From Siphonodentalium dalli (taxonomy: Eukaryota > Mollusca > Scaphopoda > Gadilida > Siphonodentaliidae), in the NCBI GenBank assembly GCA_032622095.1, contig CP136063.1, positions 24,864,987 to 24,928,986 of the forward strand: a stretch of DNA of 64,000 bases, in the 5' to 3' direction. A program made the position numbers and the translations under genes. The notes beneath the pieces are model-generated. The model saw only the letters and a program-made list of their open reading frames with translations. It was not told the DNA's origin and did not search any database. This document shows positions 47,066-60,510 of the stretch, one piece after another; positions within the stretch are counted from its first letter, which is position 1, and each line of letters starts with the position of its first letter.

Positions 47066-47216
47066 TAGTGATGCGGACTGGACCGCTTTGGACCGGTCCG
47101 GTCCGCGGTCCAGGGGTGGACCGCAGTCCGATCCGCACTGGGTGTCACTGGACCGGACCAGACCGCTTTTTGCCACTGGTCCGGTACTCTCCAAGGTGGT
47201 CCGGTCCGCATCACTA
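47066..47216. mobile_element. 151-bp GC-rich hAT-like MITE, TSD AATACAAT
   Basis: The terminal inverted repeats TAGTGATGCGGAC are perfect, and the interior is a run of GGACCGGTCC-type palindromes, far more GC-rich than anything nearby. AATACAAT is directly repeated at 47058-47065 and 47217-47224. The 8-bp duplication and TAGTG ends fit the hAT superfamily. Confidence 0.9.
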
Positions 47217-47316
47217 AATACAATAGCTTTATCTATATTTAAATATTTAAATACAAGAGCTTTATCTCATCAAATTAATGTCACACCATCAATTTTCAGT
47301 CACCAGTTCATGTGAA

Positions 47317-48998
47317 GATTTCATTATCTGATACCACTTGTTTCTAAGTAGACACTGTTTATTGACGCACAGTAGAAAAAATGACACATTGAGGTTTGTT
47401 GCCTTGGTGCTTCACATTATTGTCAACAGTTCATGTGGAGATATTCAAGCTGGACTCTGTACTCCCTTTTCAAAGCTGTCATATTTGTTTGCACAAGGAA
47501 AATTTGGTGCTTTAGAGATTTGTTGCACAAATGTTAATTTAATCCATGAGTTGTTGGTCACACTATGTTGTTGGTAGTTGTATAGTATGTTTAACCTAAC
47601 AGTGCCTATTGCAGAGGCGCAGAGACTTGAATGAACCGCACTGGGATGTACAACCTAAATAACTATGGCACATCAAATGGATATTCATATTGTGTATGAT
47701 GTAATGACGTTTGTTTAAGTAGCAAAATTAAATTAGTAAAGGATTGTTACTCCCTAACATTGCTGTAAATATCTTCAGGTTATATTATGCAATCATCTAC
47801 TAATTTCATGGTTAAGATCTAAAGACCTTATCAGTTTACTAATAATTTTTTTAATTTTTTTTGGAAAGATATTTGGATATTACTAGTAACCATAAAGTCC
47901 AGGCCTTGTATATAATGGCCGTTACAAGTCCTCCCCAACACAATAGAACATGTTTGTTAGTGTGCATTGCTCATTCCGGAATGATGTACACGTACAAAAT
48001 GGGAACAATTTGATTGAATTATGCCCCAACTAGCTACTTGACATTAAATACACAATTGACCAAAACGTGTTATTTATAAAAAAAATTTAACTAAATTTGG
48101 CCGAATTGTCAAATATCTAAACTAAAACCCACTTGATTTTAGAGTTATCAAACTTCATCCGCAATTTGGTCAGAGACCGTCGGCTTAACAAGTATTTGCC
48201 AGGCCACAAAATATTAAATATCTGGGGCAATAACAAATTTCAAAAATCAATATCTGATCACTCTGAACTTTGATGGGTGGGTTTTCGACTCGAATCAAAT
48301 ATCTTTTACCCCAAAGCCAAAGAAATAGTAATTTGGAGTGTTAATTCAGATTATGCATCTTTAATATGAGGCAGGAGAACAAACTTCATCATTCCCATTT
48401 TGTAATGAAGTTGAAAGTGATGAAAAAATTGGGAGAAAGTGTAACCCTGCAGTCTAAACCTACATGGCCTGAACATTTGTTTTGTTTTAAATTTAGAAAT
48501 ATTTACCAAGCATATATACTATGGAGGGCAAAGGTCTTTATTATTAAGCCAAACCTCACTTGCCGTTCATTCTCATTGTTGTTAAGTCCCATTTTGTGTG
48601 GAAATACCATTGTCATTGCATTATACACAATATGAGTAACTTAGGTTGTACTTCTCAGCATTTCATCAAAAATCTATGTGCTTCTGTGCTTCTGTGCTAA
48701 ACACTTATGTTCCGACACTGTACACCACTGTACAACGACCAACACTATATTGTGACTTACAACCCCTGGATTATATTAATATGCAATATATATATTAGCA
48801 CCAAATTTTCCCTGCGCAAACAAATGAGAGCCTGGAAAAGGGAGAGGGAGTCCAGTTTGATTATCTCTACTTGAACTGCTGACAATGATGTGGATGTAAA
48901 GTGAAGCATTGAGGTAACAATCTTAATGTGTCATGTTTTCTACTGTGCGTCAATGAATAGTGTCTACTTAGAAACAAGTGTGTCAGATAATGAAATCA
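47317..48998. mobile_element. 1.7-kb inverted-arm element
   Basis: Arms of about 155 bp (47317-47470 and 48840-48998) are inverted, sharing GATTTCATTATCTGA, CACTTGTTTCTAAGTAGACA and TTGACGCACAGTAGAAAA. It is related to 45051-46137. The interior, about 1.4 kb, contains an 89-codon ATG frame (48366-48635) with no recognisable family. Confidence 0.75.
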
Positions 48999-49567
48999 AC
49001 AAGTGAATTTGAAAATCGGGATAGTGACATTATTATAATGAAATAAAGCGCTAGCATTTGATTTCCTACTGTATCAATGAACATAAATAAAACAGAGGTA
49101 GGTGCCAAATATTAAAGCGGATAACTGCAAATTATCTGTTATAACAATGATATTTCAATAGCCCCATTTGTCCCACCATGTCAGAAATTAAATGTCAGAA
49201 GTTCTCATTGAGATACAGAGAGGACTATATATAATTGGTTTTGTGTCAGGTAGAAATGATAAATAGCCAGCAGATATTTGTGCTGACATTGTGAGTTCGT
49301 TTTCATATTCATAACTGATAAATTGATAATATGCATGAAAATCCCCATCCGAAATCCCACCCCTTAATTCAAAGGTTAACAATCTGTAGAAAATAGGGCA
49401 CCTAGATGGATATTTATTGCTTGATGTTAATGTTTTCATGTATGGATCCTGATATTTATGGCAAATGAAGGGAGTGGGTTTCTAACAGATATGTCTCTGT
49501 ATGAGGTTCCAAATTTGGAAGCTAGACATTTAGTCAACCCATTTCTATTTTCAATGTTTCAATACTG

Positions 49568-50629
49568 GAGGGTATCACCCCCCCCCCCCCTTTTCGGTAT
49601 GCGGGATTCAGGGTGTTTTGAAGCCGTACGCGGGATTCATACCCCCGAATTAACTGGTATTCGGGTTCAAGCAAAACATCTTGGACGCAGGTTTTGATGG
49701 CGCAAAGTAATATTTTGTGCTAGTTATCTGTGTGAATGGGTGGGTATAATAGCTTCTTGGGCATATTTGACCACCGTGCCATCATAAACATGCTAAAAAT
49801 GCTTGACGCCAGTCTAGATGCTAGGATTTTGCGATTTTCTTGTTCAGATTACAAAATTTTCGCACACCGGGCCGAACCATGGTCGGCCCGGTGTGTCATT
49901 GTCTCTCCCCTGTGGCCAATACAAAAATGCTAATAAGTTTAACAATATTTTACTACATTTGGTCAAACTTGTGGTCATCAGTTAGAGAATTTTCCAACCT
50001 GAAGGGGAGTATGAGGTTTGAAATTTCCAACACTATAGGAAAGCTTTAGTTGAGGCCAGTCTGGATGCTAGGATTTGCGATTTTCTTGTTCAAATTTCAA
50101 AATTTTCTCACACCGGCCAAACAACGATGGTCAGCTTGGTGTGTCGTGGTCTCTTGCCCGTAGCCGTGTGTATGTGTATGGAGTTAGACCACTAGATGTT
50201 AGGATTTATGCAATGTTTCAGGTTAAAATATCTGAATTTTCTCATACCGGGAATATAGAATTATGGTTTATGAAGATATAGGATATTAGGCCTAAACACT
50301 GAGGTGCAAGGAGGGGTGCAAATGGAATTAAGCAAAACTTGTGTTCGGTCTGATTCTGACTCAAGGAGGGAGGTGCAGTTGGAATTTTCCAAGGTGGACA
50401 CCCCCCAACGGAAACCCTCTAGCCACGTCCCTGGTCATAAAGTATCATTAATGGTATCATAACGGCCTCATAACGCGACCGGCATAATGTGTCTATGTAA
50501 CTTCTATGTATTATTTCTTAACATGTATTCAGGATTCACCCCCCAAAATTAACTCGTATTCAGGATGCACCCCCCAAAATTAACTCGTATTCAGGATTCA
50601 GGGGGGAGGGGGGGGGGGGTGATACCCTC
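49568..50629. mobile_element. GAGGGTATCACCC element, copy B
   Basis: Same element as 433-1493 with the same ATACTG target duplications (49562-49567, 50630-50635). The G run near the right end is one base longer. Confidence 0.85.
49863..49895. repeat. GC-rich hairpin, copy B
   Basis: Identical to 728-760. Confidence 0.8.
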
Positions 50630-50985
50630 ATACTGGTGTGGCAAAGAAGTGACCACTTAGAAAAATGAGGGAGGTATGCATTGCCCAATGAATATATCCA
50701 CAAATGCAGCTGACAAATGTGGAAGAAACATGAACTTGATGCAATCAAGCACTGAATCTCTACACATTTCATTTATTCTGCTATCCAATGAATAATACAT
50801 GTTAGTTTTAACTTTAAACAATGGGGTCATGCTCTGGTCATCCTGTTTCCCACTATTTGCGATGAACTGAACATAGACCACATAAACTGGCAACTTTTAA
50901 AACTAGAATGGTGGCATAACAAATCAATTTGGTGTAGTAAAATTATGACCTACTAGCTAGTAATTATATTTTTTCTGTGTTCTAA

Positions 50986-51211
50986 CCAAGAGAGTTAAGT
51001 TATCATTTGGAAACAAGAATTGAGTGCAATTCAAACAAAAGGGGACGAAACTCTGGTGAAAATTTGCGGGCAAAATCAAATTAAAATTTGACCTATATTT
51101 TGTGCTAGTAAACCCACATAAAAAATTTCATGCCAATCAGTTCAGACTTCCTGAGAAAAGCGAACGGACAAACAGATGCTGCTACGACAGACGGACAGAC
51201 CAAGAAAATAA
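50986..51211 (+). repeat. Mollusc-type repeat fragment, copy B
   Basis: Identical counterpart of 1850-2075. Confidence 0.55.
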
Positions 51212-51425
51212 TAAATTAAATCCTTTGCATAATTTGTATATTTCACACCGGCTCCTTTCTGGTGAGAGATGTAATAACCTTCAAATTGATGTATCACAAG
51301 CCTGTGTGAGGTGCAGATGGACTTAACACCTATTTCTACTGAGCTTTTAAGTTTGTCTGCTCTACTATAGTATTCCCTCACCCATATTTCTTCGAAACTG
51401 GTATAATGAAGCAATGAAATGTCAC

Positions 51426-51836
51426 AATAGTTATGAACTCACTGAAGTATGTCACAGTAGATTAATCAATGGAGGCTACTTGCAATGTTCGAGGTGAAGA
51501 GATTGTGATGACCGCAGTGAGGTACTTCAATGATAAGTGAGGTGCATGTAGTAATCACAATAATGTGCTATGGCGGTGATCGTGATAAGGTTCTTGCAGT
51601 GATCACAGTGAGAGGCTTACAATGATCGCTCTGAGGCGATTGTCGATGAATCCAGGGACCCTGATGAGGGGCTTGTGATCACAGTGACATGCTTGCAATG
51701 ATTGCGAGTACTCGTGCAAGAATTCTTGCAGTGAGGCAGGCCTGTTAACAATAATCGTAAGGAGTTTCTGTGATGATTGCAGATATTTGCAACTGATTTG
51801 ATTGTGAAGTGTATTCCAAATGCTAGCAATGCATGG
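51426..51836. repeat. ~25-bp minisatellite, copy B
   Basis: Counterpart of 2290-2700 with no difference that I noticed, notable for a degenerate tandem array. Confidence 0.65.
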
Positions 51837-52165
51837 CAAGCATCAGATTCTTACCTGCAGATCATGTAGAAGACGATTGCAGCAACTTTGTAGTACTTAC
51901 TGGCCAGTGTTTATGTAACTCAAGGATGGAATAAATAGAACGACAGTGTGTAAACTGGTTAACATTATTGCTTAAGTTTTTTTTTTCAAGTTTTACCTCG
52001 CGGCTCAACAAACAAGTGCAATAATGTTATCATTTATTAGCTTATTGCACACTCTGAAGATTGTAGCTAATTATAAGGCATTTTATTTTTTATTACTTGG
52101 TTTACAGATTTCCATAACCAAAATAAATCTGTTTGTCAATAAAAATAAAATGTTAGTTTTTAGAT

Positions 52166-52197
52166 CCCCCCCCCCACCCCCCCCCCCCCCCCCCCCC
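52166..52197 (+). repeat. Expanded C tract
   Basis: Longer than the matching tract at 3030-3049 and followed by about 35 bases (starting AATGGAAAAATTAATTCAGA) absent from copy A. This is the largest difference between the copies. Confidence 0.85.
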
Positions 52198-53226
52198 AAT
52201 GGAAAAATTAATTCAGACATAAAAATTATTAGAAAAAATTCTAAGTTTACGTAAAATATACAACATCAATTTAACAGTAAAGCCTCCCAGTGACTTCTCT
52301 CTCATATACCAGTATACACAGCATGTATTTACTGATTATAATGGTGCACTCACACATCACAACAATGGTATTCATAAATGGGTTCATTTATTACTTAATA
52401 TTTATTGGAACACAGAAAGGCGATGTAACAGAGAGTAAATTGAACTTCAACCTTATGACTTCTCCCTGAGAACAGTCTCACTGGGGGAGACCACTCTTCC
52501 TGCTAAATCTCCCCGAAATCACACAATCAGGATGTTCCTGTGAGTTTCCGGCAAGAGAAAGTCAACCGTGCCCAAACAGATTAAGAAGATTAAGATTCCC
52601 CCTTCAATAAAAGGCCATTCCGTATATGTAAAGCAGCTCTTGGTCTGCAGGATTCAATAAACATGTAATTCTTTCTATTTTTTCCCAACCTCATCATTTC
52701 CAGTGCTTTTTACTATGACAAATTCGAAAGCATTCAGAGTGGAACATGTGCTCAATTTTACTCCACTCGTCAGTTTATTGTCATCTTAGTGTTGCTTTTA
52801 ATAGTGCAGAGCAGAATCAATGCCATTTGGGGTTCGTATGATTGTAAAAACAAGGTTTAGAAAATATCACAAAATGATACGTTTGCCTTTGCAATAACAA
52901 GCTACATGATCAGTGTTTGGGCTGTCGGTGGCCAAATTAGCCAATGGCCAAACTTTTTCGAATTTGGCTAATAAAAATAGCATTTGGCTAAACTTTTCCA
53001 CAAATCCCTGATGGAGATGGAAAGCTAATAAAAAGTGCTGAATAGGTCGACTTACAGTCCAGATGAAGTTAGGCGACGAATGTATTTCATACCTTGGAAA
53101 TAATGGTCCAAGGCAAGTTTGGGAGTTTGGGATGATACGGGGTCAAAAAATGTATGGATTTTTGTTTATACGCAGTCGATTACACCGATTATGTAAAAAT
53201 AAAGAACAGTAATACATGCAGTGCTA

Positions 53227-53355
53227 CAGTAATACCCTAATTAATCAACTCCATAACCACAGCAGAATTATGGGTAATTTTTCAGGATTTAGTCGGAAAT
53301 ATGGCAACAAGCACATCTGCTGTTGTTATGGAGTCGATTAATTAGGGCATTACTG
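53227..53355. mobile_element. Mariner-like MITE, copy B
   Basis: Counterpart of 4044-4172, TA-flanked, same inverted ends. Confidence 0.82.
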
Positions 53356-53456
53356 TAGTTTGTGGACATGTGCCATGATTGTTCTTGGGAATGGAATGGG
53401 GCCATGGTACATACACCACACCTAGTTACAAGAACAAGTTATATAAAGTCTCGACA

Positions 53457-53504
53457 ACAATGGCTGTGAACATTGTTGAAACAATGGCTGTGAACATTGT
53501 TGAA
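53457..53504 (+). repeat. Two 24-bp tandem units, copy B
   Basis: Same as 4274-4321. Confidence 0.9.
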
Positions 53505-54533
53505 ATCTTTAAAGGTCGAATGTGACCTTTATCAACATACAGGATAGCTTTAGACTATAGTATTTATGTCTCAGGCACATGGTTGCAATGGTGATGTTGC
53601 CAAGAAACCACTTGGTGTACCCAAAGTGTGTTGACTGATGCAACTGATTGCAATATCTCATCAACGCAACAATCCTCTAGCTGTTCTTCAAGTTGAACAT
53701 GTCACCCTTGTGTTAATCGCATTCATATTTTCTTGAACCATACCGACCACCACCCAGCGGGAGTATGACATATCACCAAATTAACAAAGACATCGTCTTG
53801 AAGATAAATGTATGAAAGAATGCCAAGAGACAAACATTATAGGTGGTGAATGTCAAAATAGCCAATTTTCACATTTCGGCCGCCATATTTATTGGATTGT
53901 GGTGTCAGCTTGGCTAATTTGTAAGGGTTGTATATTAGCAGGGTTTCCGTTACTACGGCTCAGTATCAGTGAAACGGCTTCATTTCCCTCGGTTCAATAG
54001 CAATGTCATTAAACAAATCTGATTGAAACGACAGATCAGGGTTAAACAGAATAAATGGCAAAAAAGCGAGGTCAGTATGTTACTGGTAGAGCATAACTCT
54101 TTGTTTTAAAAGCGCCAAAACTACTACGTAATGTTTGGTTTGCAGTCAACTATACTTAGTTATCAGTCAGCTTTACCATGTACTCCAATGTAGAAGATTA
54201 AAGAAAAATTGGAAAAAAATTAACTGAAGAAAATTTTATCTTTCGATTTCCTACTACAAATATTAGCATGCTGTCAGTGTTGATTTAATAACAAGTTAAT
54301 TTCTCTAATTGGGGTTTATTGAACGAACACATGATGGTGGTCACAGATTTCATTCTCAGTTAAAATTATGCACCACCTAGTGACACTACTGTTAAGATTA
54401 TCAGACAGCCGTTGAACCCGGTTGCAAAACTCGTAGTCTGAGTCTACATTTACATGAGAAAACAGTTATACTGATCAAGCTGCCATTCTAAAATCCCTAA
54501 CGGCAGATATTTTTCATTATATATAACAAAGTG

Positions 54534-54628
54534 GCATGAGATCTACTCTCCATTAAAGCCTGACCCCAGACAGAGGGTCATAAACATAGTAACAGGATTT
54601 TCCTGCTTCAACAGTGGCTGTGATTTGT
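54534..54628 (+). mobile_element. Element X block a, copy B
   Basis: Counterpart of 5351-5445 with one substitution (AGAGAG to AGAGGG). Confidence 0.6.
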
Positions 54629-55427
54629 TAAAGAATTTATTCGGTCTAGAAACTACAAAAGGCAATCGGAAAGCCCTCGCTGTTGTGATTAAAATGATCC
54701 AAGTCCCATTCCGATTGCATAATAAATAACCCGTAAAATAAATAAATAATACCACCACCGGTATTCGGAGATTTCCGTGAGTAAACTACGAGTGACGTAG
54801 TTGTGGGGAGCAAATTAAAAACACAGATTCTGAGCCGGGAGTTTATTATGCTGTCTACGATGACGTAATCGTAAGTCAGCCGATACTAAAATGCGGAATC
54901 GTATGTGCGTGTGTGGTGTATAGATTACGTTACGCTTTGGTCGTTTATCTGGAATAGAAGACAATTATGTGAATAAAGTAATTAATAGCGCCTAGAATGG
55001 TTGTTGTTTTTGTAGCCATTAATAACATGCTGGCACGTGTCTGCTTTGGTGAATAGATGGCAGTAATTAGTGCTTTGATTGTCTCGTATTCACTCGGTGA
55101 TTTGTAATCACTCAGTGACTATTCATCAGTGTCAGTCGCGAACTTGTTTGCACTCTAAAATGCCACAAAGTGAATAGAAAGAACATTATCTCTCTGGTCA
55201 TACATATATAAGAAGCTCCCAAATGTTATATAAACACTGGGCTGAATAATGTTAATTAACTCTATTTAGGCGCTTTTGTTTTGTGTTTGTTTGTTGTTTT
55301 AATTTCGATATAAATGTCTCGAGTATCTGTCATCTCCACATATGCCAAGATCCCTAGTAGATGTAGTGTGTTCGGTTGTGGGCGGGCTAGCGATCCCTTA
55401 TTTAGTACCTCCAAAAAGACAACACAG

Positions 55428-55613
55428 TGCGTAATTTAGAACGCTCTTTATTGTCTACCGCTTTTGGGAGACGGAAGCATGGACGCTCTTTGTATTTAAA
55501 TGTCACAATACCACCTACAAAATCACCAATGACATATCGAAATAGAGCACGTTCATAATTGAGAACGCTCTTTATTGTCTACACCGCGACGAAAACATGG
55601 ACGCTGTTTATTA
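55428..55613 (+). repeat. Iterated 15-mer tandem units, copy B
   Basis: Counterpart of 6248-6433; both perfect GAACGCTCTTTATTG words are kept (the first at 55439-55453). Confidence 0.65.
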
Positions 55614-56646
55614 GAGGCAATCATTGGATTTTTTCTATGCTAACAATTAAAAACAATCCTCTCTAGAAAGTCAATATGTGCCATCAAAACGTAAAATAAA
55701 CGAACCAACACAAACTGAAAAAACAATGCCAGGCTAGCCTTCAATTAAAAAAAATGTCGTTATGCCAAACTGCAGCCTAACTAATAATTATTGTAGTTTC
55801 AACAGTCTGTTATGTGTTTGAGTGAATTATTTTGTTTACGCACTTATCGATCTTGACTGGAAGGATTTTAGCAAGCTGTTCACAGTCGTGCACTTCTCCA
55901 TACAAAAAGTTTCGTGTGAAGAAACATACAGGAACATTATTAGGACGAATATAAGCCATCATGATACATGTACTAGTATAATAACCACCACCTTTTTAAT
56001 CACACCCCATTTGTATTTAATTGTACGCATATAGCGCACAACGGGATGACACTAGTGTGTAAACTAGCTTCCGAAATTGGTACCATACAACGAAGAAGGA
56101 AGTCGGGTATATGGCCTAACTTGTATTTTTTCAGAAACAGTTAAATTAGTTTCGCACGAATTCCGCTCGCTCATTGCATTTCTGCATAAATTAATCTCAT
56201 TTCAAACAACTTTTATCGCCTCAAAGTGCATTTTAGCCATCATTATTCGTTATATAATCCAACATTCTAGCAAATCCAGTTCATAATTCAGCACATTCAA
56301 ACAGTTTTATTCCGTAATCGCTATTTATCGTAAAGGCTTAGGTAATTAACCGGCATAATTTATCAACTCGTTACGCGATTGGCGGAATTATTTCAAGCTC
56401 CACCCACCGCTGTCATTGGTAAGCGTCGATGCAGATGATCGGTCATGTGACTGCGTTGTGGTCATGTGATCGCACTCACGTGACTGACTACGGATATTTC
56501 CGCAATTTTTTTAATATCATAATAATAAAAATACTATCTGCTCGATTTTGAATTTCTCTGGTAAAATGGGTCTGTTAGACATATATTTTAGTATTATGAC
56601 AATAAAATTTTGTTTTGTTTTGACAGACCAATTCCTTTAAGAGAAC

Positions 56647-57008
56647 TAGTTCCTCTAATGTTTGTAATTATTGTTTATTCCACGTAATATGGTGAAACTG
56701 ATAATTTATGTAATAAATTGTTACCTAGTATAATATATGTAAACATTTTCATTTTTATAATCCAGCATGATGTAGCATATTTAACTTCCATTTCTTTGGA
56801 CACTGAATTCAGCCCAAAAAAAAGTCTTTCGGCACCATTCTTTAATGTGCGCAGTGCGTTAATTGGCCCACGGTCAACTCGGTGAGTGAATAGCACCATA
56901 CCGGGCTACTCACTTTATATTTCATTAAGAATGTTTTTTTTATTTATATAGCATGTTCTTGCTTGACCTTCTGGTGTTAACATGCATATTGGGTTTCAAT
57001 TTTTTGGG
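56647..57008 (+). mobile_element. Element X block b, copy B
   Basis: Counterpart of 7469-7830 with one C-to-T change. Confidence 0.7.
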
Positions 57009-57034
57009 GGGACGGGTAGAAAAATCCATTATTT

Positions 57035-57188
57035 TGCAACATCAATTTTAAGTTGATATATAGTTATATATCATACCCCCACATCAGCAACAAAATGATA
57101 AAAAAAAACTTGATGCAGCAAAATAGAAAATTATTTTATTTTTTAGAAAATCGGCAAGATAATTGATTTAGTTTCCAAGGTGACGAAA
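57035..57188 (+). mobile_element. Element X block c, copy B
   Basis: Counterpart of 7857-8010. Confidence 0.7.
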
Positions 57189-57417
57189 CATTTGGGAGGA
57201 TATTCTCAAGCCTGTAGCTTTGACATCGAGAATTGATTCTGACCTATTGACAATTCAAGCCTTATCATAAAAGAGTTTAGATTTCTAATTAGAAAAGCAA
57301 GTCCCTCATAACTTGGTTATTGTCAATCATTGTGTGACATGTATGATTCTTAGTGTATTGGGCCCTGCGAATCGGGGGTTTACATTCAAATCAAATCTCA
57401 AATCGAATCAAGGGCGA

Positions 57418-57780
57418 GATACACAAGTCGAAAGGGAATAACTCAACACAAAAAAGTCGGACAGACGTCATAATGGCAGGTGCACAGCTAGGTTCCCATG
57501 GTACTAAATATCTGTGTCAAGTTTCAAAAACATTTACCTAAAAAAGTGGGAATAAAAGTTCGGACAAAATTATGCATGTTTTGCACACAAAAAATTTAAA
57601 GCCGAAAAAGGGGGATAACTGCATAAAAAAAATCATAATTGCAGACGAAGGTGCTTGTCTGTGCCAAGTTTTACAGAAAATGATCAAAAAACAACTGAGA
57701 AAAACTCCGGACAAATATGTGTCTATGGACGACAAGTCGATTCCAGTATATCCCCCACAACTTTGTTGCAGGGGGTATAA
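57418..57780 (+). repeat. Mollusc-type dispersed repeat, copy B
   Basis: Counterpart of 8240-8602. Confidence 0.65.
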
Positions 57781-58308
57781 ATACCAGTTTCATTAGTCTT
57801 TTGTACAGAAGTCAGTTGGAACACGTAGAAATAAATTGTGGTTCAGATAATCAATGTTTTAGGATGAACCTGACTGTACCACTTTAGTCAATCGCATAGA
57901 AAAATATGTAACCGTTTAGTCGATTAACTGTAAACATGGGTTGATATTGAAATTTTGTTTTTATCAATATTATAACTCAAATTGGCAGATATGCACTATA
58001 TAAGGCACTTGTTCCATGTGCACACGATGCCTGTGTAGTGCCTTAGTATGAATATGTACAAAAACCTCCCCGGTTACAATGCATGGGTGTATTGGCCAAT
58101 GCTACATGTTTCTGTTTATTAGCTTGTCCAGGATATCATAAATGATGATTATGGAAATAAGCTACTTTATGCCACGGGAGTGAGAGTTAATTTTAGTCAT
58201 GCATAATGCATGAGATGTAAAGATCTAATTACGCATTCATACGTAGCTCGTGTAATCCAATAGGAATCGAGCTTTCCGTGATCGTCCAATAAGAACGCTT
58301 CTGACAAA

Positions 58309-58920
58309 TTGTCTGACGTCATTTACGAGACCGCATGGTTCTTTCGCGTCAGCCGCCTCTACACACAGGTCAGGCGTTTTATAGAAGCACAGTTAAAATC
58401 AAAACAGCCTCTGTCATTATTTCAGTGGTTTAAGGCTTTCGATATCTATATGGCAGTTTTCTTTGTAAAATACGGCGACCCCAAAAATATCCTTAGTCGA
58501 CAAATGCTGAAATATAGAGCCAATGTTACTGCCATAGCCGAAGTCAAAGGCAATTGGGCATGGTTCGACAGCGAATTCAGACGCTTGAGGCAATCAAAAC
58601 AATTAGCTTGGAATGATATTCTAAGCGAAATTTGGCTAAAAACACGCCTCGACAAACAGCCCAAATTCGAACATCAACAAACCTTTCGACCAAATTTCCA
58701 AACTCAAAATGCTTCAAATAGAAAACTAAGAGTCCCGACAGGTTTCTGCTATCGCTTTCACGAAGGTTTAGGTTGCGGAAATTTTTGCAAATATAATCAC
58801 ACATGTTTTGTATGTTCAGGTCAGCAAGCTCATCCAGCAGTCCATTGCCGCAGCAATTTTCGAGGCAATAGGTTCACAAATCCACGAAACGGGTCAGCCG
58901 CTAAGAATACAAGAAAATAG
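58309..58920 (+). CDS. DIRS gag-like zinc-finger protein, copy B
   Basis: The 203-codon frame is identical in protein sequence to the one at 9131-9742, including both zinc-binding clusters at residues 147-180 and the non-ATG first codon (TTG). It is open from 58282. Identity of the frame is no evidence of function, because neighbouring non-coding sequence is just as conserved between the two copies. Confidence 0.75.
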   Translation: MSDVIYETAWFFRVSRLYTQVRRFIEAQLKSKQPLSLFQWFKAFDIYMAVFFVKYGDPKNILSRQMLKYRANVTAIAEVKGNWAWFDSEFRRLRQSKQLAWNDILSEIWLKTRLDKQPKFEHQQTFRPNFQTQNASNRKLRVPTGFCYRFHEGLGCGNFCKYNHTCFVCSGQQAHPAVHCRSNFRGNRFTNPRNGSAAKNTRK

Positions 58921-58947
58921 ATTCCAAGAGGTTTATAGTACAATTTC

Positions 58948-60508
58948 GCGAGCCCCGTCGTCAATTGTGCCAAATAAGCTAGAAGTGTTGCTCGAAGGCT
59001 ACAACGAAGCAAAAAATAAACCATTTAGTACAAGGGTTCAGAGTAGGATTTCGATTAGGTTTTCAAGGGGGAAATTTGGCAGTCTCCCAAAAATCTGAAG
59101 TCAGCGATCTCAAACTCGGAGGCCGTCGAAAAAAAGCTATCTAAAGAATTATTAGCACAATGAATAAAACGTCCTTTCAATGACCCGCCTTTGCCAAATC
59201 TGATAATTTCACCTTTAGGCCTAGTCGCTAAGAAAACTCCATGGCAATTTCATCATTTGTCTCACCTGGGAGGGGCTTCAGTCAATGATGGAATTCCATC
59301 AGAATTTTCGTCAGTACAATATGCCACAGTACAAGATGCCATACAAATAATAAAAAAGGGTGGGGCAAATTTTCTGGCACGACGTGACGTTTTTCAAGCT
59401 TACAGAAATCTTCCAATACACAAAGACGACCTTCACCTGTTGGGTTTCAAGTGGAAAGGTCAGTTTTATGTAGATACAGCACTCCCAATGGGAGCAGCCA
59501 GTAGTGCACGATTATTTGAGGAATTCAGTTCCGCATTAGAATGGATAGCGGCCAAAAAATGGGGTATAAAAATGGTGCACATGATTTCCTTATTTTGGCA
59601 GGGTCAGAGACGATATGTCAAAGATCATTAAATCTATTTTTAGCTATGTTCAATTTCATCGGTTTGCCGATGGCCCCCCGAAAAAACCGTGGGTCCAGAC
59701 AGAGTATTGACTTTCTTAGGCATAGAGCTTGATACTATTAATATGTTAGCTCGGATACCGGAAGAAAAAATTATTGACGCTACTGCCCAAATAAAAAACT
59801 TCCTGGGGAGGAAAAAAGCGATGCTTCGCGAAATTAATGGGCCTAATAGGGGGGTTCTTAATTTTATGTGCTGTGTAATAATTCGGGAGAATGTTTTTGC
59901 GTAGATTGATTAACCTGACATTGAAGGTCAGTAAACCGGATTTCAAAATTCGGCTATCTAATCAGGTAAAAGCGGACTTAAAGTTTGGTAATCATTTTTC
60001 GACGGTTTTAATGGGAACACGTTTTTTCATCATGAATCCAAATGGATCAGCAGTCCGAAACTGAGCCTCTACACGGACGCCGCAAAATCAAAAGGTTTTG
60101 CAGCCCTCTTCGGTAATAAATGGACGTTCGGCCATTTCAAATCTGCCGATCATAGTATCGCGGTGTTAAAGAGTTGTATCCAATCGTTTTGGCTTTAAAT
60201 ATTTGGGGCCACGAGCTGAAAAATAAAAAGTTGCTAATTTTTTGTGATAATGAAGCGGTAGTGACCGTTATTAACAAACAAACGGCCAAAGATCGAGAAT
60301 TATTGTCGCTTTTGAGGAAGTTGGTAATAGTAACTTTAATTCACAATATTCAATTCCGTGCTCAACACATCCTGGAGTTAACAATGTATTAGCAGATACT
60401 CTCTCTCGTTTGCAGGTAGAGAGATTCAAACAAATAGCAGTGGGATTTCAAGCAGAACCCGAGGGGATCCCGGAACACCTGGCGTTGGAGAACGTAATCA
60501 AATTTTAG
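58948..60508 (+). pseudogene. DIRS reverse transcriptase-RNase H, copy B
   Basis: Shares every frameshift of copy A, including the lost catalytic Asp pair near 59580. It has extra lesions: an added C in the run before the MAPEK-like motif (about 59680), an added G near 59850, an Arg-to-Gln change in the helix after IELDT, and TATGG changed to TAAAG just before the RNase H ELYPIV segment (about 60168). The added bases shorten the open frames relative to copy A. Confidence 0.88.
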
Positions 60509-60510
60509 TA

